This document shows, piece after piece, positions 32,219 to 44,287 of a DNA stretch of 64,000 nucleotides. The position numbers were made by a program, and so were the translations under genes. Source of the stretch: Arthrinium phaeospermum. Its lineage: Eukaryota > Ascomycota > Sordariomycetes > Amphisphaeriales > Apiosporaceae. Positions within the stretch are counted from its first letter, which is position 1; every line of letters begins with the position of its first letter. The notes under the pieces are model-generated. The model was not told where the DNA came from and did not search any database. It worked only from the letters and a program-made list of their open reading frames with translations. The stretch lies in assembly GCA_006503535.1 (NCBI GenBank), contig QYRS01000001.1, positions 5,146,001 through 5,210,000 of the forward strand, in the 5' to 3' direction.

Positions 32219-34042
32219 TGTCTAGACGCCAGGGACTCTGCTATTGAATACATGTCGCCGTGTGTGATACCCGATGCGCCTGCGAGGTGGTGATTGCGTG
32301 TGTCCCTTGCAGCCCGTTCAATGGACATCAGCTCATCGCCATCCATATTTCTCGGTGTCTTCCCTTCCTTTCGTGGCAACCCGGGATTTGCTGCTGAAGC
32401 CCGCGTTAGGGATGCCGGGAGCGACGCAACGGTGGTGGCAGCTAGCCCCCTCCCCTCCCTTCCCGTGGAGATGGATGGTGGTGTCTACTGTACATGTAGG
32501 CCGCACTCAATGGAGATAACTGGATGAACCACTGAGGTGTTTCGAACTAAGTTGTCCGTCCCATCCCTTGCCTCGCGGCGATGATCTCGTGGGTAAGATG
32601 GCAAACCGGTTGCGGCGAGTCATGCAGGTAAGATGCGCCCGGGAGCCTTGGCCGTTTGCCGTTGCCGCTGCCACTATCTACCCATCACATCACAACTTGC
32701 TCAACCAGATTGCCAATGATACGATACAGAAAGCGGTGCGGGCCTTGTTACATGGCCCAGCCTTTTGCTCGGCATGCAAAAGAGGCCGACCTGAGGCTGC
32801 ATCTCCACTTAGCTGTCTGGTCCCGGCGCATCCCCAGAGTATATCGCATCACCATCTCAAATCCCTAAATGGGCCCATCCATATCGCGAACAAATCCCGG
32901 ACCCGGAATTTCTCGGAGTGTCGTGCCATTTCAAGGCTGCAGTCGGAAAGAACCAATTCTTTTTGGATTACGTATTCACCGTGTACGCCCATTCCCATTT
33001 TTTTCTTTCTTTTCAACTCAACTATAGTCAAATGCCGAAGATGGGTTTCACTTCCCTCGCAGGCAGGCTTGGCGTCGTACGGGGAGGTGACACCGAGCGC
33101 CGCGCGCGGAAAGGTGGGTTATGCAGCATGACTTCTGCAGCGAGCAGCGAGACTGCTGCACTGGGGCTTACATTGATGTAGAGGAAGTTCAACCCCGAAT
33201 GGGCATCGTTGGAAGCGCATAAACGGCAAAAGTACCAGATCGGCACTGTCCTCTCATCGTCCGAGTAGCGTTGGTCCGTCGATCGATTAGGCCGGCGATA
33301 GGGCTTGGCAAGTGGTTTAAGGACCTTCATTTCCCCGACAAAGCTCATGGTGCTGCAAGTTCCAATAATATTGATGATACCTCTACACTTACAGAATGCA
33401 TTCTTCTCGCGTGCGCCACCGCCATGCCGCCTAGCATACAGATTAGGACGATGCCTTTTTTTCTCTCTTCCGCTGTCTCTGTATGCCCCTAATGCAACGC
33501 CATCATGTGTCCCCTGCCTTCTTCTTCCCTCTTTCATATGGTGGGACCAGACGAGACTAGACCAATCTTTCGGGACGCGCGAGAGAGAAACAGAGACAAG
33601 AAAGAATTGCCGACAAACTTGGGCAGGAATATAGTTAGTAATTACAGCTGTGTGTTGGTTGGTACTCTTGACAAATCCGATTTCCCCCTCCCTTTTCCCT
33701 GTTCGGGGGTGTTGTTCTCTTTTTCTCTCATTCTCCAGTAGTAAATTCAATACAAGCAGTCCCTTGCTTGTTGGCCAATGTTGTGTTCCGTCTGCTCTTA
33801 TGCACGCCTGAACTTCCGTGTTCCCTTGCCGAGAGAAATATGATGCTGACGAAGAAGAGGGGGAGGAGAGCAAGAGGAGAGCAGGCCTCTCCTCTCGAGT
33901 GGCCAGGATAACGATACTGCTTACCACCCAATGCGCCCTCTTCCCCCCCTTTTCGTCTCTGGTTGGTAGCCGTATGCAACGCTACGCTGCAGTTGCGTCA
34001 CGTAGGGCTGTGAAACCACCAGATGCTGTAGTTGTAGTTGTG

Positions 34043-34069
34043 GTGTGTGTGTGTGGATGTGTGTGGATG
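34043..34069 (+). repeat. TG-rich microsatellite
   Basis: A short (TG)n tract interrupted by GGA, in the 3' flank of the Spg1 gene. Confidence 0.7.
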
Positions 34070-34470
34070 GTGACTTGAACAAAGGAAAGGAGTGAAGTAT
34101 CTAGCCACAAGACTGCAGTGACGTCGTCTTGTACACTTTCGGCAGCGCACAAGGAATGTGATCCTCCCCGCCGCGGCACTTATTCCGAAGGGGAGAGAGA
34201 TGTGTGTGTATGATAGAGCTCCAGGCCGCGATACGACGGTTCCAGCTGGGCCACATGAAGATGCTCCAGGAGGGGCAACAAGTCTAGAATGTGTGGAGGT
34301 TGTATGTTTTGTCATCAAAGGCCGTCAAATTCATAAAGCGTTCGGCCGCCGTTGGACGCCCAATCGTTAGGGTGGCGCTTGTCCATGTGCTGCAGGCGGC
34401 CAATTCGAGTTAGGGGGCTCTAGGAATCGGCCCAAGCAAGGGGCGGCTGAAGCATGTCGCGTCCAGTCTA

Positions 34471-35697
34471 TCAGCAAGATTGATATAGCAGCAGGGGCTC
34501 GCCGACATTCTCGATTTCGGGGATGGTGCATTTCAAATCGAAGGCCTTGGACAGAACAATCTTGAAGATCTGGGGGGAAAGGGAAGTCAGTTTACATTGG
34601 TGCAGAGAGAAATTGGAGTGGAGTGGAGTGGCATACCTTCTGGACATTGATGCTGTGGCTGGTACTACTGAAGATCAGGGCAGCGCGCATGGCCTTGGCA
34701 AAGCGTCGGGCCTAGATAAGTAGGCAGTGTCAGTATGCAGGAGCGCCTTTGTCGCGCGTGATCACCACCGCAGAGCACTCACCTGGTTGGAGATTTCCTC
34801 CTGGTCCTCGCGCGGGAAGTTGACAAAGTGGTCGTACTTGGTGCCGACGAGAATCGGGATGGCCGTCTTGTTGAAGCCGCGGCCCTGGCGGTACCACTCC
34901 TTGATGCTGTTGAGGGTGCTCTTGCGGGTCAGGTCGAACATGAAGAGGATGGCGACGGCGTCGTTGCAGACGAGCGGCAGCATGTTGACGAACTCGCGCT
35001 GGCCGCCCAGGTCCCAGATGCTGAAGGTGATTTCCGTGTTGCGTATGCTGATCGTCTTCTCCATGAAGTTGACGCCGAGCGTCTGGATGTAGTCCTCGTC
35101 CCAGCTGCCCTCGACGTACTTGACCATCAGGGACGTCTTGCCAATCTGCGCATCGCCCACCATGCCCACCTTGATGACGACGTGGTTGCGGCCGTTCTGC
35201 GGCTCGGCCGGGTTGGAGGCGGCCCCGTTGCTGCCGCGAGAGGCGTGGTCGCTGTAGTGGCGGTCGCCGCCCGCGCTCGAAAGGCCCGAAGCCGGCCGCG
35301 AGACGGCCGGCTGGGGTTGTGACGGGGTGGGGGGCGTCGAGTACCGGCCGTTCATGTTCATCTCGTCGCCGGGGAGCGGGGAGCTCTGTGGCCGGGTCTG
35401 GTCTAGTGATCGGTGCCTGCGCTCGTGGCCGTTCTGCTGACCGGGTGCCATATTGGGCGAGCCTTCGATTCCGCCTAGGGTGTCGTCGGGCAGATGCTGC
35501 ATATGATCGGGCACGGCGTCGGGCGAGGCGAGGGGGGATGCGAGGCCTGCGGGTTCGGGTGCGGGTGCAGGTGCAGGTGCAGCGACGGGTTCAGCGACGG
35601 GAGCAGCGGTAGTGGCAGCGGCAGCGGCAGCATCAGGCATGGTCATGGTGTCGGGCACCACCTCGTGCGGCGGCGCCAGCGGTATGTCTTGATCCAT
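34471..35697 (-). CDS. TEM1: septation-initiation small GTPase Spg1/Tem1
   Basis: Exons 35697-34783, 34711-34637 and 34569-34471, all phase 0, give 362 aa. The GTPase core shows G1 G-D-A-Q-I-G-K-T (181-188), the effector region [15 protein letters not shown]3 W-D-L-G-G-Q and G4 G-T-K-Y-D in place of N-K-x-D. These are marks of the Spg1/Tem1 family, which starts the septation initiation network or mitotic exit network from the spindle pole body. The first 172 residues are an Ala/Pro-rich disordered extension, much longer than in yeast Spg1 (about 200 aa in all). I started at 35697 because an in-frame ATG further upstream (35871) would add a non-conserved stretch. The gene is intact and likely essential for septum formation. 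Confidence 0.92.
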
Positions 35698-37915
35698 CTT
35701 GTGGTGTGGGTGCGCGCGGGTCGTCGGGTGCGTGCGTGCGTGCTCGTCTCCTCGTGTCGGTGGTGTGCTGGCAGGCAGGATTGCCCAGCAGTGGGGTTGA
35801 ATACGGAGACCAGAAAAGGCGGCGACCAAACCAGAATCGCAGATTGCACAGTGGGCGGAGAAGATGTGCAATGCCGGATGGGTTGGATGCGGAGAAGACC
35901 AGAGAAAGGGAGGAAAAGGGAGGTCTCGGTCTCGGTCTCAGCCTAGCAGAAGAAGAGAAGAAGAAGAAGATTGAAGTGGTGTTGGTGAGGTCAGATCGAA
36001 TTGGATCGTATCCAGAACCAGGCGGGTCTCAGATCCGGGCGATGCGATGTGTTGCTCAATGCTGCGCTGCGGCGGCTAACCTGACCTGAGACTGCGACTT
36101 GGCCGCTGGGCGGCTGGACTGTGCTGCGACTAATCACCCAAGTCAAGTCCACTGCTGGAACCGATCAATGGAATGGACGGATGGCCTACATCAACGAGGA
36201 GCAGCAGCCATCAATCGGAAGAAGTAGTACGGAATATGGATGTTCAAGAATGGTGAGAAGTAAGTACAATCATTTCAGTCACGGGTCGACTTGATGCCAA
36301 TGTTGGTGGGATGTGTGCAGACGCAGGCAATGGGCCCTGTTCTGTTGCTTATGCTGGCTGGCACTGCACTGGTTGACTGGGCTGTTTAGCGATGGCACCT
36401 AAACAACTGCCCAGTACATTGGCAATCCGGCCTTCTGGTTGGCTGAACGCGCGACCTTGTTGTGTACTACCGATTGACAGGTACCAGGCCTGGACGTGCT
36501 ACGCTAGGCGGTGCTTTGGGGAGCTGGCCCCCTTCTAATCTCAACGGAACCCTGACGAGTGTCCTCTACTGCCTTCAAGTACATGTAGCTGCGACTGGCA
36601 AAGCAAAAAAAGACGGTAAAGATTAATTGATCTATCAGCCTTCTATAGAGTAAGTAGCTTGTTTGGCAATGGCACTGTGTGTTCTTCAAGTTCCAGTCGC
36701 AACTTGCCAGTGCAGATCAGGCGGGAGAAGAGGGGCGATCCGCGAAGCAAGCACACACAATCTGAGACTGGAACAAAGAACGGGGTGTGGAGGAAACACG
36801 GATAAATGCCTGCTTCGGTTCCTTGGAAACGAAACATCCTCAGTCCAAACAGACGAACGGGAAAAGAAAACAATTGCCTACAAAATACACGGCACCACCT
36901 GATGAGCGGATGGGATCCTGGCACCAATCAACGGTTGCATCCTTGGCATTGCGGGAGAAGTCCTATGTTGTCCAGTAATTAGTAGCGAATCAAACCTTGC
37001 ATACAATACCACCACCACGAGTAAGATCAAGTACAAGTAGACGCGTCGCGACATTGACAGGACGATGCAAACGACGGGTGGTAGGCTAGCAGCTAGGCCC
37101 TACATAGTAGAGATAGAGCTGGGAGCTGGCGCCGAACGAGAATCTGTCTGGGATGGCCGAGTAACACGGGCGCCTGTCTCTCTTTCGTCCTTCTTCCTCC
37201 CTCTCGGGTTCACAGACAAGTCGCCTTACGATCGGAACCTCCATGCAGCAAGCATGCATTGTTGCATGAAGATGAAGTTCTCGAACCACTCCGGTAGTGC
37301 GTAGAATCGTTGTTGACGTGCAAGGAACATCCCCTGACCAACTGGAGGGCGATTGACGCGGGGCTAGCTTCATGCCTCCTCATTGGTGTCCTCTGTTGAT
37401 TTCCAGGCCGCTTCCGATAAATGCCCGGACAGTGCCAGCAACGACAGTGCGAGAGGAAGATATACAGTAGCAGCAGCAGCAACAGCAGCAGTGAAGTCAT
37501 GAAGCCCACCCAACCGCTTCTTATCGGCCCCAAAAGCCACACTCCACCGCAGGCCACGAGCTGCTGCTGCTAGGCCAAGGCCCTGCATTACTCAAAGTGG
37601 GATCATTCCAGTAATAATGCTGTCAAGCAATTGAATTGATAAGGCAGGATAAGGCATTGGCAGCAATTGGTATAAAAGCTGGGTAGATGGACGCCATTCG
37701 AGGCAATTGATTGGCAGCAAAGAGCCGACCGGACCCGACCGGCTGTTCATTTGGAAGCTAAAAGGGTATCCTCCATCTTTCCTCTCCTCCCCCACGGCCC
37801 GGCTTTAATCAATCAGGTCAGAGCTTCATCATCCCGCGATACCATCACATCCTCCCAACCAACCGCCCCTCCGCCAATATTCTCCCCTCTCCCGCACACC
37901 AAACATACATACACA
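35698..37915. other. divergent promoter region of TEM1 and GCV3
   Basis: 2.2 kb with no supportable gene. The frames present are short and lack codon bias. Confidence 0.5.
37671..37680 (+). promoter_or_regulatory. TATA box before the glycine cleavage H gene
   Basis: TATAAAAGCT stands about 245 bp before the ATG at 37916. Confidence 0.4.
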
Positions 37916-38576
37916 ATGGCCGCCTCAATTGCGACAAGATGCCTGCGGGCAACCCGTGCGCCCTGCAGCCTCTTCAAGGTTGCCCAAGCCCCCATCGCCA
38001 GACCCAGCACCCGCTTCCCTTCGTCCGCTTTTCGGACTTTCTCCAGCACTCCCCTCAGTAAGTGGCATTGCCCATAGAAGCACAGCTATATATAGATTGG
38101 GGGGTGCGGGAGAAGAAGAGAAGAAAAAAGAAAGAAAGAAGAAGCAGCACCACTAACTCACCCGCGCGCATCTAGGAGAGGTGCGCAAGTACACCAAGGA
38201 CCACGAGTGGGTCGACCTGAGCGCGGATAAGACGAGCGGCGTCATCGGCATCTCCGAGTACGCGGCCGAGGAGCTGGGCGACGTCGTCTACGTCGAGCTG
38301 CCCGAGGAGGGCAAGGCGGTGCAGGCGGGCGACGCCATCGGCGCCGTCGAGTCGGTCAAGTCGGCCGCCGACATCAACGCCCCCATCGCCTGCCGCGTCA
38401 CCTCGGTCAACATGCTGCTCGAGGAGAAGCCCGGCACCATCAACCAGGTCCCCGAGGACGACGCCCACGGCGGCGGCTGGATCGCCAAGGTCCAGGTCGA
38501 CGAGGCCGGCGTCAAGGACTTTGAGAACCTCATGGACGCCGAGGAGTACAAGGCCTTTACCGGCAGCGACGAATAG
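37916..38576 (+). CDS. GCV3: glycine cleavage system H protein, mitochondrial
   Basis: Two exons (37916-38057, 38176-38576) give 180 aa. The first 47 residues are an Arg-rich mitochondrial targeting sequence. The mature lipoyl domain begins V-R-K-Y-T-K-D-H-E-W-V. The lipoylated lysine is Lys109 in A-V-E-S-V-K-S-A-A-D-I. The H protein carries the aminomethyl group between the P, T and L proteins of the glycine decarboxylase complex in the matrix, and in fungi also passes lipoate to other enzymes. Length and motifs are normal. The C-terminal half is complete to W-I-A-K-V-Q-V and the acidic tail. Confidence 0.95.
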
Positions 38577-38922
38577 ATTCGGGTGACCAAGAATCCGAGG
38601 GTGACTAGGGCGTTACGTGGTTTGCAATGGGAGAAATGAAGAAAGAGAGAAAGGGTCACATGTTCAACATAGATCAATGGACGCGGTTGCTTGCATACGC
38701 TTCACATGAAGTTACACTCGCGGCATCGGGACGGGGGCAGAAGTCGTCGAACTGGCTCAACCTTGTATCATAGACGAAACCACACTACACTAGGGTATAT
38801 TCCTCATTATGAAACAGCAGGAGTCTACATGTCCTTTAGTGATCCTTACTCTGGCTGCAATACAGTGGTATCTTCGGTTTTAACTTTTCATCTTATCTTG
38901 ACTTGACCTCCTACATCGTAGC
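38577..38922. other. convergent 3' region of GCV3 and HEM3
   Basis: About 345 bp without a gene. Confidence 0.5.
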
Positions 38923-40005
38923 TTAGGCGGGAACCCACTTCTCGGCGCCCTGCTGGTTGGCCTCGCGCTCGGCGTTGATGACATCCAGAATCTTCTGGGC
39001 CCCCTTCTCCGTCAGCGCCTGGGCGACCTTGATGCCGAAAGCCACCGCCTCCTCCCGCGTCGCGATCTGCTCCTCCAGCTCGGCGTCGGCGCCCTCGGTG
39101 CCGTCCACGCTGACCACGGTGGCGACCATCCGCAACTTGTTGCTGGCGCCGTCTCCGACCCACTTCGTCTCGACGCCGATGGGGATGCTGCAGCCGCCCT
39201 CGAGGGTGCGCATGACGCTCCGCTCCGCCTCGGCCTCGAGCATGACCTTGTCGTTCTGGAATGGCTTGAGTAAGGCAAGCGTCGTGGCGTCGTCGGCACG
39301 GGCCTCGAGACCCAGCCCGCCCTGACCGACGGCGTGCAGCATGCCACCCGACGAACTCTCGAGGTACTGGCTGGCGCGCCCCAGCAGGTTCATGCGCGAC
39401 AGGCCGGCCGCCGCCAGGATCAGCACCGTGTACTCGCCGTCCTCGGCGTCGAGCTTGCGCAGGCGCGTGTCGATGTTGCCGCGCATGTCGCGGAACTGGA
39501 GGCCCGGGTACTTGCGTCGGATCTGGGCCATGCGGCGGACGCTGCTGGTGCCGACGATGCTACCCTCGGGCAGGTCGGCGAGGGACTTGTACTGGCCCTC
39601 GAGGGACTTCTTGACGACGACGACGTCGCGGGGGTCCTCGCGCTCGGGGATGCAGGCGAGGACGCAGCCGGCGGGCAGGCTGGTGGGCATGTCCTTGAGG
39701 GAGTGGACGACGAGGTCGAGCTCCTTGGCGACGAGCCCGGCCTCGAGCTCGTTGGTCCACAGGCCCTTGCCGTCCGTCTTGTCGAAGCTGTAGAGGGCGG
39801 TGATCTTGTCCTTGTCGGCGAGCGAGTCCATGCCGCGGATCTCGAAGTGGACGTCGGGGTGCAGCTTGGACAGCGAGCTGACGACGAAGTCGGCCTGCTT
39901 CAGGGCCAGGGCCGACTTGCGGGTGCCGACGCGGACGGTGGTGGCGGCATTGGTCGACTTGGCGTCGGACGTCGTGATGACGGGCTGGGTGGCGGCGGTC
40001 GACAT
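38923..40005 (-). CDS. HEM3: hydroxymethylbilane synthase (porphobilinogen deaminase)
   Basis: A single intact exon of 360 codons. The enzyme joins four porphobilinogen units to hydroxymethylbilane, the third step of haem synthesis, in the cytosol. Diagnostic sequences are V-R-V-G-T-R-K-S-A-L-A-L near the start, V-G-T-S-S-V-R-R-M-A-Q-I, R-G-N-I-D-T-R-L-R-K-L, and the cofactor-binding cysteine in L-E-G-G-C-S-I-P-I-G-V (near residue 270) that anchors the dipyrromethane primer. Length agrees with fungal homologues. The start at 40005 leaves a short leader (about 25 residues) before the conserved core. Confidence 0.96.
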   Translation of the reverse strand: MSTAATQPVITTSDAKSTNAATTVRVGTRKSALALKQADFVVSSLSKLHPDVHFEIRGMDSLADKDKITALYSFDKTDGKGLWTNELEAGLVAKELDLVVHSLKDMPTSLPAGCVLACIPEREDPRDVVVVKKSLEGQYKSLADLPEGSIVGTSSVRRMAQIRRKYPGLQFRDMRGNIDTRLRKLDAEDGEYTVLILAAAGLSRMNLLGRASQYLESSSGGMLHAVGQGGLGLEARADDATTLALLKPFQNDKVMLEAEAERSVMRTLEGGCSIPIGVETKWVGDGASNKLRMVATVVSVDGTEGADAELEEQIATREEAVAFGIKVAQALTEKGAQKILDVINAEREANQQGAEKWVPA

Positions 40006-41627
40006 GGTGGCGGGCGGTGGATTGAGCTGTGAATGTGAATGGGGTTACAATGGCAGGCAATTGGAGATGCCCTGTTCGTCGTCGCAATCAATTGAATTGG
40101 CCAATGTAACCGCAATTGACTTTTTGGTTTCCGAAATAGTTCTGTCTGCAAATCGAGTAGCTTAGATCAATTGGAGGCAGGTGCCGTAGCTGCTTATTGC
40201 TCGTCCCGCGGGGCTGTCTGTCAGCGCTCCTTCTCGGGGACGTTTTGGAGGGGTAAATCGGAAAGGCACCTAAAGTCGGGTCCTGGAGGAGGGGCAATTG
40301 ATCCAATGGGTTGACCAGTGACGCAGGTGCCTGCAGGGATGCTCTGGCAGAATGGGTGTCGAGGGGTATCCGGTTGCTTGGGCCATCATCAAAATATCAA
40401 CAAGGCGATGGCATTATTCTGCGCCTCCCCTATCCCAATCTGATTTCACTGTGATCACTAAAACGTTTTCGCTCCTTTTCATCTTGTCCCAAATGAGTGG
40501 ACTAACTCACCGTCCGGATCTGTCTCCCGCCTCTTCTCGAGACGTGGGATCCAGTATGTCCTCAAAATGCCATACCAAATGTCAGATTCCCTCGACTGAC
40601 TGTATGCGATCTGGTGATCAATCATACCACACTCTCTCTACTCGTGCCCCTTACATACAGGATGAACTGCCAAGCGTTGGATCCTCGGCGCCTCCCGTAG
40701 CACCACCGTTAGAACCTTCTATAAGCAGGCTCAACTGACTTTACCCCTGGCTCTAGCCCCGGCCCCAACCCAGCCTCGTGCCTTGATGCGATGCCACTAA
40801 TGCAGGAGTGCGCAATCCGACCAGGGAGTTGTACTGGTTTGCTGACCCTGCCGCATCGCATTTGACTACCTGCTTTTCAATTTCGATTCTTCCGATAACC
40901 GAGACCTGTCGTGGACAAACCTACTCGTCACTTAAGTCCCCTAAGTCCCGCCCGAGACACGAATCTGGCTTCCATGTCGGGTCGCATGGACAGGCTGGAC
41001 TACCACACGTGTGCCCGCCATGGCAACACGGCCAGCCCGTCAAGACCGTGACCCGGTTGCTTCTCTGATATCACGCTCTCTCGTAATTGGGTACATAAAG
41101 CATTTACGGTCTGTTCAACCCTGCATATGGCGCGGCCATGCTTCAATATACATATGGCCTTACATACATGAGTCCTTCGCCCGTGTCACTCGGCACCTCT
41201 TCCGCTTGTGATACCGTTCGTTCAGGGACCTTTCAGATGGGACCGAATCCCATGGCAGAGGCATATGCTCGCGTACATCTCATTGAGGGTTTCCCTCGGT
41301 GTTCCCGTGTCGAGCTTTAGCAACCCGATACTTGCCATGGTCCGATGTGAAGTAATGCCTCGCTTCAACTTTCCACAGACGCCAGTGGTACTCACTTCTT
41401 GCGTGGTACTCGAGATACCACATGCTGCAAACTGGCGGAGGCTCTTCCATAGTACGGATTGGGTCTCTCAGCCTTTCGGCTCTCTATAAAACCTGCGTGA
41501 TGTCGATAAATCTATGAGCTCGTCTCAGTATCAGAGTCATCCTTTGAAGTGTAGTTGCCATATCACCCAGTCAGACCGTTTCCTTGCCATCAATTTGTAT
41601 CCGCCCCAAGATACCATTATCGTCAAG
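40006..41627. other. intergenic, 1.6 kb
   Basis: HEM3 promoter on one side and the promoter of a small secreted-protein gene on the other. No gene seen between. Confidence 0.5.
41484..41491 (+). promoter_or_regulatory. TATA box of the small secreted-protein gene
   Basis: CTATAAAA lies about 140 bp before the ATG at 41628. Confidence 0.45.
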
Positions 41628-42123
41628 ATGAAGAGCGGCGTTGTCCTCAACATCTCCACCCTCTCCGCCGGCCTGGCCATGGGAAGCCTCATGAAGCATC
41701 AGAACCACCTGCCTTCTTTGGTGGCATCCGTCCATGCGCCCCTGACCACCAGCACGGGCTCCAAGTGCGGCAAGGGCTACACCTACTGCGGCTACATGCT
41801 CCAGAACGACGGCCACAGTGAGTCCATCTTCTTCTCTTCTCGTCCCTTCTCTTCTGTCGCCCGGGACTGATCTCCTACTGCCCCCAGACTTCTCGCCCGA
41901 CACCATCAACAAGACGTACTGCGACGGCCTCAAGGACTACTGCCCCAACAACACGCCCAAGACGTCGCCCGACCAGGCCGTCTTCGTCTGCATGAACGAC
42001 GCCCCCGCCGCCAGCATCCAGCTCCTGTGCGCCTGCAGCGGCAAATGCCTCGACGAGCCCTCCAGCAACAACATTGCCCACTGCGACTCGGCCTGCGCGA
42101 CCCCCCAGAAGTGCAGCGACTAG
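41628..42123 (+). CDS. small cysteine-rich, probably secreted protein
   Basis: Two exons (41628-41817, 41888-42123) give 141 aa. I chose the ATG at 41628 because a moderately hydrophobic N-terminus (V-V-L-N-I-S-T-L-S-A-G-L-A) follows. The body has eleven cysteines, including C-A-C and paired Y-C motifs (K-G-Y-T-Y-C-G-Y, K-T-Y-C-D-G, K-D-Y-C-P-N). The spacing resembles unnamed small secreted proteins of Sordariomycetes; it does not match hydrophobin or CFEM patterns. The signal peptide is weak and cleavage may be near S-V-H-A. An effector or wall-associated role is possible but not shown. Confidence 0.72.
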
Positions 42124-43036
42124 GTCTTCTTCTAACAGAGGTGGAATAGACGGCCTCACTCGACCCCCTCTTTGATGTCCATCTCGGCCACGGTCACCAT
42201 TGTCTTAGGGTGGCGTGGGATTTCCTGTCAAGTAAATAGAACATGATGCAGTGGCTCGAAGAAGACATGAAATGAATGACTTCCAAGGTACGACCAAAGG
42301 CCTCCATCGGTGCGCTGTACATGTGATGTATGTAACTGTACTGCTTCTATCTTCAGATGTCAGCCACCAAGGCGGCGGAGACATCCAACATGGCCCACCT
42401 CGTCACTCTTGACAGCGGAACAGGGTGTCGAGTGTTTCCACTCGCAGGACTGGAAGCAGAGGGTATCGGCCGAAAGCCCCGCAATGGTTGACGCGGCGCC
42501 TTGGTGAAAAGAAGAAAAAAACGGGGTTTCGACGATCGTCGCATCTACGATCATCTGGCAATAAATACATTAGTTCCGATTCTCGCATCGTCTCGAAGCC
42601 CATCAGAAGGATTGGGGGATGCTGCGTATACTCGTGGTCATTCGCGGTTCACACGGCTTCTCGGACGTTGGCTTCCCACAATACCACTCTCTTATTAATA
42701 CAGGCTGGGCGCCCATGGCAATACTACCTGCCCAAACACTTATGGGCAGTTTTTAGGTGGGTGCCCACATGGGGGCGAGTACCTACTGTACCTGAAAGCG
42801 GCGCAGCTGGAGGTATGCGCAATGCGGTTCCCAGCCAAGGGGCTAGCCAGTCTGCCTAATTAGCTGTTTAGATCCTTCTTCGGTCGCGCGCGCCCCTCGC
42901 CAGAAAGCAAACGAACGACTGCAGTTCTGTTCTGACCCGAAACCCGGCCCCCAAAATATACATACATACATCTAGTATTTTAACCTTTTTTCCTATTCGT
43001 TCTCTCTGTACTCCCCCAAACAGGTAAGCCAGCAGG
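42124..43036. other. intergenic, 0.9 kb
   Basis: Promoter region of the homocysteine methyltransferase gene. No gene seen. Confidence 0.5.
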
Positions 43037-44287
43037 ATGACGAGCCCCGAGGATAATAGCGTGCACGTATTGGACGGGGGTCTGGGCACCGCCTTGGAGG
43101 ACCGCTACGGCGTCGTGTTTGGCGACTCGACCCCGCTATGGTCCTCCCACCTCATCGTCTCCGATCCGGACACGCTGCTGGCCTGCCAGAGGGACTTTGT
43201 CGACGCCGGCGCCGACGTGCTCCTCACCGCCACCTACCAGATCTCAATTGAGGGCTTCGCGCGGACCAAGGTGCCCGCCTACCCCGAGGGGATCCCCAGG
43301 TTCGCCGTCGAGCGCTACCTCGCCAACGCCGTCAAAATTGCCGAGAGGGCCTCCTTAAGGAAAGCAGCAGCACCAGGACAAATTCCCAGCTCGGCCAGTC
43401 TGGCCTTGAGCCTGGGCCCGTACGGGGCCTGCATGGTGCCCGGCCAGGAGTACAGCGGGAAATACGACGACGAGCACAACAGCGAGGAGGCGTTGTACCG
43501 GTGGCACCTCGAGCGGCTGCGCCTGTTTACCAACGTCCAGGGCCTGATGGACCGTATCTCTTACGTCGCCTTCGAGACCATGCCGCGCCTGGACGAGATC
43601 CGCGCGGTGCGGCGGGCGTACCACGACTCCCAAATCACCAACAAGAAGCTTTGGATCTCGTGCGTCTTCCCCGGCGAGGCCAACGCTCTGCCGGATGGGA
43701 CCTCGGTCGACCACGCCGTGAGGGGGATGCTGGAGCCCCTAAGCGGCGGCTCCAAACCATGGGGCATCGGCATCAACTGCACCAAGATGCACAAGCTGGC
43801 CAGCCTCGTTGCCAGCTACGGCGAAAGTGTCCGGGCCATTACCATGTGCGCTGCGTCATCAGGATTGAATATCAGTGCGCCGCCGTGCTTGCTGCTATAC
43901 CCCGACGGCACCACCCAAGGTGAAGTCTACAACACGACGACCAAGAAGTGGGTGATTCAGCCGCAGCAGCAGTCGCCACAGACAGCATCGAGCACGTCAT
44001 CATCGGTAGCGGATCATGAGGTGCGTGTCTCTGCCATCCATCCCCAGTGAATTTTTTTGTTATGTCAATGTTTTCTGTCATCCATGTGCTCACTATCAAT
44101 CGAACCTCTACTCTAGGGACCCTGGGCCAAGGAACTTGCCAAAATTGTGCGAACCACCCGGGACCAGGGTGTTTTCCGATCCTTCATGGTGGGCGGCTGC
44201 TGCAAGGCCTCCGCTGCCGACATCAGCCAACTGCGGCAGGAATTCCCAGGTTCCTCCTCGTCGGATCCCTCGTGTACGCGGACATGA
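43037..44287 (+). CDS. homocysteine S-methyltransferase
   Basis: Two exons (43037-44020, 44117-44287) give 384 aa. The zinc-binding cysteines are Cys248 in G-I-N-C-T-K and Cys356/Cys357 in V-G-G-C-C-K. The N-terminal V-L-D-G-G-L-G-T-A-L-E and T-A-T-Y-Q-I-S-I-E-G-F are typical of the Mht1/Sam4 type. These enzymes move a methyl group from S-methylmethionine or S-adenosylmethionine to homocysteine, giving methionine, in the cytosol. A Gln/Ser-rich insert (about residues 310-328) stands just before the intron. Family length is 330-370 aa; this is slightly longer because of that insert. Confidence 0.93.

Larger units (their letters stand above)
32100..34470. other. 2.4-kb gap between cyanide hydratase and Spg1 GTPase
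   Basis: It holds the cyanide hydratase promoter and the 3' flank of the GTPase gene. A 299-codon open frame on the minus strand (33028-33927) lacks family motifs and looks accidental. Confidence 0.45.

Noticed and set aside
33028..33927. 299-codon open frame on the minus strand
   Set aside because: No recognisable motif, mixed composition, several improbable stretches, and it lies in the 3' flank of the Spg1 gene. Could be checked by RNA-seq.
39334..40032. 232-codon open frame antisense to HEM3
   Set aside because: Shadow of the HEM3 exon.
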